A DNA stretch of 28,803 nucleotides from Prevotella sp. CAG:1031 (GTDB lineage: Bacteria; Bacteroidota; Bacteroidia; Bacteroidales; Muribaculaceae): contig HF985589.1 in the NCBI GenBank assembly GCA_000431215.1, positions 11,751-40,553 on the forward strand, written 5' to 3'. Below, piece by piece: positions 23,289 to 28,803 of this stretch. A program made the translations under genes and the position numbers. Within the stretch, counting starts at the first letter, position 1, and every line of letters begins with the position of its first letter. The notes under the pieces are model-generated. The model ran no database searches and was not told the DNA's origin. It saw nothing but the letters and a program-made list of their open reading frames with translations.

Positions 23289-24167
23289 TTATTTAACGGC
23301 TCCTTTAGCGGCAAGTAGGGTGTTGCGCATGAGAGAGCAGATTGTCATCGGGCCCACGCCGCCGGGAACCGGCGTTATGAACGAGCAAAGGGGCGCGACA
23401 TTGTCGAAATCAACGTCGCCGCACAGACGCCAGCCGCTCTTGCGGGTTGCATCAGGCACGCGAGTCGTGCCGACGTCGATGATTGTCGCTCCGGGTTTGA
23501 CCATATCGGCAGTGACGAACCCGGGCTGTCCGAGAGCTGCGATGATAATGTCGGCTTCACGAGTGACGGATGCGATGTCGGGAGTAGCGCTGTGGCAGAC
23601 TGTCACTGTCGCGTTTCCCGGATTTGTTTTCTGCATCATCAGAATCGCCATGGGTTTGCCGACGATGTTGCTTCGGCCCAGAACGACGCATTTTTTTCCG
23701 CGTGTCGGAATGTCGTAGCGTTTCAGAAGTTCCATGATTCCGGAAGGGGTGGCGCTGACAAATGTCGGAAGTCCGAGAGCCATGCGGCCGACGTTGACGG
23801 GATGGAACCCGTCGACATCCTTATTGGGATCGACGGCGCGGATAACGCGCTGTTCGTCGATATGTTTCGGCAGGGGGAGCTGGACAATGAATCCGTCGAT
23901 GTCGGATTCGCGGTTGAACTCGTCGATCTTGGCCAGTAGCGTTTCTTCGTCGATGTCGCTTTCAAAGCGCTGAAGAGTAGACTTGAAACCGCATTCCTCA
24001 CAGGCTTTCACTTTTGCTGCCACATAGGTCTCGCTTCCGCCGTCGTGGCCTACGAGAATAGCGGCAAGATGAGGACGTTTGCCTCCGTTTGCGACGATCT
24101 GCTCGACTTCCGCCTTGATTTCGGCTTTTATATCGGCAGCCGTTTTCTTTCCGTCAATAAGTTGCAT
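23289..24167 (-). CDS. folD: Bifunctional methylene-tetrahydrofolate dehydrogenase / cyclohydrolase
   Basis: Oxidises 5,10-methylene-THF to methenyl-THF and hydrolyses that to 10-formyl-THF, supplying one-carbon units for purines and formyl-Met. It has 292 residues. The cyclohydrolase active-site pair Tyr48 and Lys52 is in SETYVAAKVKAC. Other signatures: GFIVQLPLPKHI, KDVDGFHPVNVGRM, VVLGRSNIVGKPMA (NADP site), VCHSATPD and the C-terminal FITPVPGGVGPMT. Last gene of the operon, 18 bases after ffh and followed by a strong terminator. Confidence 0.98.
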   Translation of the reverse strand: MQLIDGKKTAADIKAEIKAEVEQIVANGGKRPHLAAILVGHDGGSETYVAAKVKACEECGFKSTLQRFESDIDEETLLAKIDEFNRESDIDGFIVQLPLPKHIDEQRVIRAVDPNKDVDGFHPVNVGRMALGLPTFVSATPSGIMELLKRYDIPTRGKKCVVLGRSNIVGKPMAILMMQKTNPGNATVTVCHSATPDIASVTREADIIIAALGQPGFVTADMVKPGATIIDVGTTRVPDATRKSGWRLCGDVDFDNVAPLCSFITPVPGGVGPMTICSLMRNTLLAAKGAVK

Positions 24168-24185
24168 GATATAAGAATATTGGTA

Positions 24186-25523
24186 TTAGCGGTGCCGCGC
24201 CTGACGAATCTGGCGCATCATTTTCATGGGATTTTTCATTGCTGTGGCGGCTTTCATCATTTTGCGGGTCTGCTCGAACTGTTTCATCAGCCGGTTGACT
24301 TCGACAAGCGAAGTGCCTGAACCGCGGGCTATGCGCTGGCGGCGGCTTGCGTTGATGATGGAGGGATTCTGGCGCTCTTCTTTTGTCATCGAGTGGATGA
24401 TTGCCTCGACGCTTTTGAAGGCGTCGTCGTCGATCTCGACATCTTTCAGGGCTTTACCGACGCCGGGGATCATGGCGGCGAGGTCTTTTATGTTGCCCAT
24501 TTTCTTGATCTGGTTGATCTGATTGAGGAAGTCGTCGAAGTTGAACTGGTTTTTGGCAATCTTGCGCTGAAGCTCGCGGGCTTCTTTTTCGTTATAGGCT
24601 TCCTGTGCCTTCTCGACGAGCGAGACGATGTCGCCCATTCCGAGGATACGGTCGGCCATTCGGGCCGGATGGAACACGTCGAGGGCATCGAGTTTTTCGC
24701 CTGTACCGACAAATTTGATCGGTTTCTCGACAACGGTGCGTATCGACAGAGCCGCGCCGCCGCGTGTGTCGCCGTCGAGCTTGGTGAGGACAACGCCGTC
24801 GAAATCAAGCCGAGAATTGAACTCGCGGGCCGTGTTGACGGCGTCCTGACCTGTCATTGCGTCGACAACGAAGAGAATTTCCTGAGGCTTTACGGCGTTT
24901 TTGATCGCTTCAATCTCATTCATCATCTCTTCGTCGATGGCCAGACGACCGGCTGTATCGACTATGACAAGGTCGAAATGGTTCTGTCGCGCATATCTGA
25001 TAGCGTTCTGGGCTATCTCGACAGGATTTCTGTTCCCTTCTTCGGTGTAGACAGGCACGTCGATCTGCGATGCCAGAACTTTAAGCTGCTCTATGGCGGC
25101 CGGGCGATATACGTCGCCTGCCACAAGCAGCGGGCGTTTGCCTTTCTCGCTCTTGAGCTTACGGGCAAGCTTGCCCGACATGGTTGTCTTACCTGAACCC
25201 TGCAGTCCGCTCATAAGAATAACCGCGGGATTGCCTGACAGATTCAGGTCGGCGGCCTCGCTACCCATCAACGATGCAAGTTCGTCGTGGACAATCTTCA
25301 CCATCAGCTCGCTCGGCTTGATGGCTGTCAGCACGTTCTGTCCGAGAGCTTTAGCCTTGACTGTATCGGTGAAATTCTTGGCTACCTTATAGTTTACGTC
25401 GGCTTCGAGCAATGCGCGTCTGACGTCTTTGAGCGTCTCGGCAACATTTATTTCGGTTATGCGGCCCTGGCCTTTGAGTATCTTGAAACTGCGTTCAAGT
25501 CTTTCGCTTAGATTCTCAAACAT
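24186..25523 (-). CDS. ffh: Signal recognition particle protein (SRP54)
   Basis: The GTPase of the signal recognition particle. With 4.5S RNA it binds signal sequences of nascent membrane proteins and docks on FtsY. It has 445 residues. The N domain spans about 1-90, the G domain has GLQGSGKTT (G1, 106-114), GDVYRPAAIEQL, DTAGRL (G3) and TKLDG (G4), and the M domain (about 305-445) is Met-rich with GSGTSLVEVNRLMKQF and a basic RQARHR end. It lies between panD (15-base gap) and folD (18-base gap), so it is co-transcribed with vitamin and folate genes. The 4.5S RNA gene is not in the window as far as I can see. Confidence 0.98.
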   Translation of the reverse strand: MFENLSERLERSFKILKGQGRITEINVAETLKDVRRALLEADVNYKVAKNFTDTVKAKALGQNVLTAIKPSELMVKIVHDELASLMGSEAADLNLSGNPAVILMSGLQGSGKTTMSGKLARKLKSEKGKRPLLVAGDVYRPAAIEQLKVLASQIDVPVYTEEGNRNPVEIAQNAIRYARQNHFDLVIVDTAGRLAIDEEMMNEIEAIKNAVKPQEILFVVDAMTGQDAVNTAREFNSRLDFDGVVLTKLDGDTRGGAALSIRTVVEKPIKFVGTGEKLDALDVFHPARMADRILGMGDIVSLVEKAQEAYNEKEARELQRKIAKNQFNFDDFLNQINQIKKMGNIKDLAAMIPGVGKALKDVEIDDDAFKSVEAIIHSMTKEERQNPSIINASRRQRIARGSGTSLVEVNRLMKQFEQTRKMMKAATAMKNPMKMMRQIRQARHR

Positions 25524-25538
25524 GGGGTATAGTGGGAT

Positions 25539-25892
25539 TTATTTCGGCAGAAGGTTTGTTTCGGAGTCGGGAAATACGATTGCCGGCTTGAACGAGCGCG
25601 CTTCTTCGGGCGTCATGAGGGCATAGGTCATGATAATTATGATATCGCCCGGAAGAACCTTGCGGGCGGCAGCACCGTTGAGACATATCATGCCCGAGCC
25701 TCGTTCGCCGGCTATGGCGTATGTCTCGAATCGCTCGCCGTTATTGTTGTCGACGATATAAACATGTTCGCCGGCGACGATATTCGCGGCGTCCATCAGA
25801 TCTTCGTCGATGGTTATGCTGCCTATATATTCGAGGTTTGCCTCAGTTACTCTGACGCGGTGGAGTTTCGACTTGAGAACTTCTATCTGCAT
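25539..25892 (-). CDS. panD: Aspartate 1-decarboxylase
   Basis: Converts L-aspartate to beta-alanine for pantothenate. It has 117 residues, the usual small size. The self-cleavage site that makes the pyruvoyl group is Gly24-Ser25 in EYIGSITID. Other motifs: NGERFETYAI, GSGMICLNGAAAR and GDIIIIMTYA. It starts 4 bases after the panC stop and is followed 15 bases later by ffh. PanC and PanD supply and use beta-alanine in the same pathway, which explains the pairing. Confidence 0.98.
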   Translation of the reverse strand: MQIEVLKSKLHRVRVTEANLEYIGSITIDEDLMDAANIVAGEHVYIVDNNNGERFETYAIAGERGSGMICLNGAAARKVLPGDIIIIMTYALMTPEEARSFKPAIVFPDSETNLLPK

Positions 25893-25896
25893 TGTT

Positions 25897-26739
25897 TCAG
25901 TATTTTACATTGTCGATTAACCTGACATCGCCGACGTAGACTGTTGCACAGCCGCGGGCGTCGTCAACCCAGCTGTCGACGTGCTGCATTGTCACGGGAT
26001 CGACTATTGTGTAATATTCTACTTTCATTTCGCCGGGCGACACGGCGTTGATGGCTTCGATAACACGCTTTTCCACTTCCGCGACCGAAGCTTCGCGTGC
26101 CCATTCACGGCTGAGGCACAGAATACGGTTTATTTCGGGTGCTATCTCGCGACCATGGGCGGAAAGACGCACATTGCGGCTTGACAGGGCAAGTCCGTCG
26201 TCGGCACGGCATATCTCAACCGGAACGATTTCAGGGCCATGGCCAAGGATTTCGATCATACGGCGTATGACAGCGATCTGCTGGAAGTCTTTTTCTCCGA
26301 AATAAGCCCGGTCTGGATTGACCATCGCGAAGAGTTTGCTGACAACCTGAGCTACGCCGTTGAAATGGCCGGGGCGCATTGCTCCTTCCATCACTTCGGC
26401 CACGGGGCCGAGGTCGAAAACGCGGGTGTCGTTGCCTTCGGGATATATTTCATCGACAGAAGGCACGAAGGCTATGTCGACACCGGCTTCGTCGAGAAGA
26501 CGGCAGTCGGCCTCTTCGGTGCGGGGGTATGTTGCCAGATCGTTGGCGTTGTTGAACTGTGTGGGGTTGACAAATACACTGACAACGACGGTGGCGTTGT
26601 CGCGGCGTGCGCGTTCAACCAACGAAAGGTGGCCCTGATGCAGAGCCCCCATAGTGGGTACTAATCCCACAGTGCCGCCGGCGGTGCGCCGATTCCGGAG
26701 CGTCTCGCGGAGCGCGGCTACGGTATTGACAATTTCCAT
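25897..26739 (-). CDS. panC: Pantothenate synthetase
   Basis: Joins pantoate and beta-alanine with ATP to give pantothenate, precursor of coenzyme A, in the cytoplasm. It has 280 residues from MEIVNTVAALRETL, the normal family length. Motifs: VPTMGALHQGHLSLV (ATP site with the HxGH pattern), VFVNPTQF, RPGHFNGVAQVVSKLF, YFGEKDFQQ and SSRNVRLS. The frame extends 69 residues further upstream to 26946 with a hydrophobic stretch, but that part covers the promoter and the start of divergent recR, so it is rejected. First gene of the panC-panD-ffh-folD operon. Confidence 0.97.
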   Translation of the reverse strand: MEIVNTVAALRETLRNRRTAGGTVGLVPTMGALHQGHLSLVERARRDNATVVVSVFVNPTQFNNANDLATYPRTEEADCRLLDEAGVDIAFVPSVDEIYPEGNDTRVFDLGPVAEVMEGAMRPGHFNGVAQVVSKLFAMVNPDRAYFGEKDFQQIAVIRRMIEILGHGPEIVPVEICRADDGLALSSRNVRLSAHGREIAPEINRILCLSREWAREASVAEVEKRVIEAINAVSPGEMKVEYYTIVDPVTMQHVDSWVDDARGCATVYVGDVRLIDNVKY

Positions 26740-26769
26740 GTCAGATATTAAGTAGTTTTTTTCAGGCTG

Positions 26770-26801
26770 CAAAAGTAACCAAAAAGTCAAACATAGACAA
26801 A
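26770..26801 (-). promoter_or_regulatory. Promoter of the panC operon
   Basis: Minus strand TTTG (26798-26801), 20-base spacer, TACTTTTG (26770-26777). Expected start near 26765, about 25 bases before the panC ATG. It lies within 60 bases of the divergent recR promoter element. Confidence 0.82.
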
Positions 26802-26829
26802 AAAGCAACAGCCCTAAAAATAAAATCGC

Positions 26830-26837
26830 TAATTTTG
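26830..26837 (+). promoter_or_regulatory. -7 promoter element of recR
   Basis: TAATTTTG matches TAnnTTTG and ends only 4 bases before the recR ATG (26842). The transcription start would fall at or within a base or two of the start codon. No matching TTTG is seen 20 bases upstream, so the promoter may be weak or the element fortuitous. Confidence 0.55.
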
Positions 26838-26841
26838 CGGC

Positions 26842-27471
26842 ATGATAGAACAGGAATTTCAGTCGCCTTTGCTTGAAAGAGCCGTGACAGAGCTGTCGCG
26901 GTTGCCGGGAGTAGGGCGTAAGACGGCGCTTAGGCTCGCGCTTCATCTGTTGCGTCAGCCGTCGGAACGCGCGTTAAGTCTCGGCAATTCGATAATCGAT
27001 CTCAGAAACGGGATCACGTATTGCAAGGTCTGCCACAATATCTCGGAGTCAGCCACTTGTGCTATCTGCGGCGATCAAAGGCGCGATGCGACCACGGTCT
27101 GTGTGGTCGAGACGGTGAAGGATGTCATGAGTTTCGAGAATACCGGCCAGTACCGCGGGCTGTATCATGTTCTTGGCGGCGTTATCTCGCCGATGGATGG
27201 TGTAGGGCCCGACAGTCTTGAGATCGCATCATTGATAGAGCGGGTTGAAGCAGGCGGAGTCGATGAGGTGATTCTTGCTTTGAGCGCCACGATGGAGGGG
27301 GATACCACCAATTATTATATATACCGTCAGCTGTCGGGATTTCCCGACCTGAAGATTACTCAGCTTGCCCGCGGCGTTTCGGTCGGCAATGAGATCGAGT
27401 ATACCGACGAGATTACTCTTGGCCGCTCGCTTATCAACCGCACTCTTTTCAGCGACAGTTTTGCAAAATGA
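26842..27471 (+). CDS. recR: Recombination mediator protein RecR
   Basis: Works with RecO and RecF to load RecA on gapped single-stranded DNA. It has 209 residues, near the usual 200. The N-terminal helix-hairpin-helix LSRLPGVGRKTALRLALHLL is followed by the zinc finger with C61, C64, C73 and C76 (CKVC...CAIC), then the Toprim domain with VVETVKDVMSFENTGQYRGLYHVLGG and the C-terminal VTQLARGVSVGNEIEY-type Walker-like end (here ITQLARGVSVGNEIEYTDE). It is divergent from panC. The next gene overlaps by 4 bases (ATGA). Confidence 0.97.
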   Translation: MIEQEFQSPLLERAVTELSRLPGVGRKTALRLALHLLRQPSERALSLGNSIIDLRNGITYCKVCHNISESATCAICGDQRRDATTVCVVETVKDVMSFENTGQYRGLYHVLGGVISPMDGVGPDSLEIASLIERVEAGGVDEVILALSATMEGDTTNYYIYRQLSGFPDLKITQLARGVSVGNEIEYTDEITLGRSLINRTLFSDSFAK

Positions 27472-27989
27472 CGTTTGGTGACGACATAATAGCTATCTCA
27501 GCTCCCGAACCCTCAGATCTCGACCGGATGTTCGAATGGGAGAACGATCCTTCGCTTTGGGGCGCAGGCGATAATGCCGGGCCTCTGTCGCGGGCTTCAT
27601 TGTCGGCTCTCATTGACAACGGAGGCGGATTCCTGGCGGTCGAGGGGCAGGCGAGGTTTATGATCCGACGCCGCAGTGACGGCGCGACACTCGGGATCAT
27701 CGATTTCTTCGGCTATGATCTGCTAAACAGCCGGGTCGGGGTGGGAATTCTGATAGGTGGAGAGTTTCGCGGAAGCGGATATGCTAAACGAGCTCTGGAT
27801 ATAGCAGCCGGTTGGCTTGCCGGTCATCACGGGATGCACCAGATATGGGCTCTTGTCGCCGCCGACAATGCGGCGAGCCTCGGACTTTTTACGTCGGCCG
27901 GGTATAAAGCGACGGAGCGTCGCTGCGACTGGCTGCGACGCTCCGGGGGGTATGTAGATGCTGTATTGATGCAGAAGCTGCTTACATGA
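27468..27989 (+). CDS. GNAT family N-acetyltransferase
   Basis: A 173-residue acetyltransferase of the RimJ/RimL-like branch (Acetyltransf_3 type): N-terminal PEPSDLDRMFEWENDPSLWG, core LGIIDFFGYD, acetyl-CoA loop region VGVGILIGGEFRGSGYAKRALDIAAGW (the R/Q-x-x-G-x-A motif is RGSGYAKRA) and the end SLGLFTSAGYKATERR. Substrate unknown; relatives modify ribosomal protein N-termini, amines or antibiotics. It overlaps recR by 4 bases (ATGA), so it is translated from the recR message, and it converges with galE, overlapping its 3' end by 8 bases. Confidence 0.9.
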   Translation: MTFGDDIIAISAPEPSDLDRMFEWENDPSLWGAGDNAGPLSRASLSALIDNGGGFLAVEGQARFMIRRRSDGATLGIIDFFGYDLLNSRVGVGILIGGEFRGSGYAKRALDIAAGWLAGHHGMHQIWALVAADNAASLGLFTSAGYKATERRCDWLRRSGGYVDAVLMQKLLT

Positions 27990-28803
27990 TTCCGCGTTCG
28001 CGCAGACGCTGCTGCCAGCGCCAGGCGTTGCGCATGGTATCTTCGATCGGGGTGTCGGCTTTCCATCCGAGAACGTTGTTGGCCCGTGAAGGATTGGCCC
28101 ACACTTTTTCAATGTCACCTTCGCGGCGCGGAGCCATGGAGTGGGGAACCTTAACGCCTGTGGCGCTCTCAAAAGCATTGATGAGCTCGAGAACGCTGAG
28201 ACCGCGGCCTGTCCCGAGGTTGAAAATCTCGATATTCGAGTCGGATTTGTCGGATAACATCCGCTCGATTGCGATAACATGGGCTTTGGCGAGGTCGACA
28301 ACGTCGATAAAGTCGCGGATGCAGGTTCCGTCGGGGGTGTCGTAGTCGCTTCCGAACACTTTCAGTTCTTCGCGGATTCCCATTGCGGTCTGCGTCAGAT
28401 AGGGGATGAGGTTGTTGGGTATTCCGTTGGGAAGTTCTCCGATCTCAGCCGAAGGATGGGCGCCGACGGGGTTGAAATATCTCAGAATGACGCTTTTGAT
28501 CGGAGCGCCCGATGCTACGACATCGGTTATTATGTCTTCCGAAATTTTCTTTGTGTTGCCGTAAGGCGATGTCGCTTTCTTGACGGGGGTTGATTCGGTG
28601 ACAGGATTCTCGTCGGGCTCGCCGTAGACGGTGCATGACGAACTGAAAACAAATCCTTTTACTCCGAACTCCGGCATGAGGTCGAGAAGATTGAGCAGCG
28701 TGGCGAGATTGTTGCGGTAGTATAGTATGGGTTTGTGGACGCTTTCTCCAACGGCCTTGCTCGCTGCGAAGTTGATTATGCCTTTGACTCCCGGATAGTC
28801 TCG
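27982..28803 (-). CDS. galE: UDP-glucose 4-epimerase (5' end beyond window)
   Basis: Interconverts UDP-glucose and UDP-galactose with bound NAD. The visible 273 residues lack roughly the first 65-75, including the GxxGxxG motif. The frame is open to the right edge: NFAASKAVGESVHKP and LYYRNNLATLL precede the first internal ATG at 28677, so that ATG is not the start. The catalytic set is visible: SSSCTVYG (Ser/Thr) and the Tyr-x3-Lys in SPYGNTKK. Other GalE signatures are LRYFNPVGAHPS, PNNLIPYLTQ, DGTCIRDFIDVVDLAKAH, FNLGTGRGLSVLEL and RREGDIEKVWANPS. The stop lies inside the 3' end of the convergent GNAT gene. Confidence 0.96.
   Translation of the reverse strand, partial: RDYPGVKGIINFAASKAVGESVHKPILYYRNNLATLLNLLDLMPEFGVKGFVFSSSCTVYGEPDENPVTESTPVKKATSPYGNTKKISEDIITDVVASGAPIKSVILRYFNPVGAHPSAEIGELPNGIPNNLIPYLTQTAMGIREELKVFGSDYDTPDGTCIRDFIDVVDLAKAHVIAIERMLSDKSDSNIEIFNLGTGRGLSVLELINAFESATGVKVPHSMAPRREGDIEKVWANPSRANNVLGWKADTPIEDTMRNAWRWQQRLRERGIM

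Noticed and set aside
24393..25196. 267-residue plus-strand ORF opposite ffh
   Set aside because: Antisense shadow of the SRP54 gene with no recognisable domain.
26739..26946. 69-residue N-terminal extension of panC with a hydrophobic stretch
   Set aside because: It overlaps the panC promoter and the start of recR, and the family begins at the internal Met (26739).
1..28803. CRISPR array, complete insertion sequence or prophage
   Set aside because: No regularly spaced repeats, transposase, integrase or phage structural genes are visible on either strand.

Overview
This window looks like a chromosome segment of a Bacteroidota gut commensal, probably order Bacteroidales and possibly Muribaculaceae-like. 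Four things point that way. Many genes have the phylum-specific promoter shape TTTG-N20-TAnnTTTG and lack clear Shine-Dalgarno sites. The tmRNA encodes the tag GENNYALAA. There is a TPR hybrid two-component regulator ending in an AraC domain. There is an alpha-amylase carrying SusE/SusF-like modules and an LQG...PGIYIV tail. The family-level placement is inference.

Layout. Bases 1-6366 are visibly AT-richer than the rest. They hold the 3' end of a secreted-protein gene, a small membrane-protein ORF, two large TPR/AraC membrane regulators on the minus strand, a broken remnant of a conjugative-element DNA methylase, and a GTTACC inverted-repeat cluster. This stretch ends exactly at the 3' end of ssrA (tmRNA, 6366-6765, minus), which suggests an old island beside a known type of integration site. 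From 6.9 kb onward the DNA is GC-richer core. On the plus strand lie a small exported protein, class I fumarase with a VanX-type dipeptidase 2 bases behind it, a secreted alpha-amylase with its own promoter, and a flavin-reductase-like protein.

The minus strand from 22.6 to 12.6 kb is one long co-oriented run: sppA, lpxK, a purine nucleoside phosphorylase, thiL, an AmgK-like kinase fused to a RapZ C-terminal domain, a MurU-like nucleotidyltransferase, tRNA-Leu(UAA), pyrK, pyrD and a GNAT-AlkD fusion. Gaps are short or absent. Strong promoters sit before sppA and before the tRNA, the latter inside the 3' end of the nucleotidyltransferase gene. The kinase-RapZ and nucleotidyltransferase pair suggests recycling of cell-wall amino sugars to a UDP-sugar. 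PyrK and PyrD form the NAD-linked dihydroorotate dehydrogenase.

From 22.7 kb to the end lie a truncated Crp/Fnr-like protein with an operator-like palindrome at its promoter; a minus-strand operon panC-panD-ffh-folD ending in a strong terminator; divergent recR with an overlapping GNAT acetyltransferase; and the 5'-truncated galE running off the right edge.

No CRISPR array, complete insertion sequence or intact integrase is visible. The least ordinary items are the ssrA-bounded AT-rich segment with its methylase scar and GTTACC repeats, the GNAT-AlkD and AmgK-RapZ fusions, the tRNA-led pyrKD leader, and a possibly leaderless recR mRNA.
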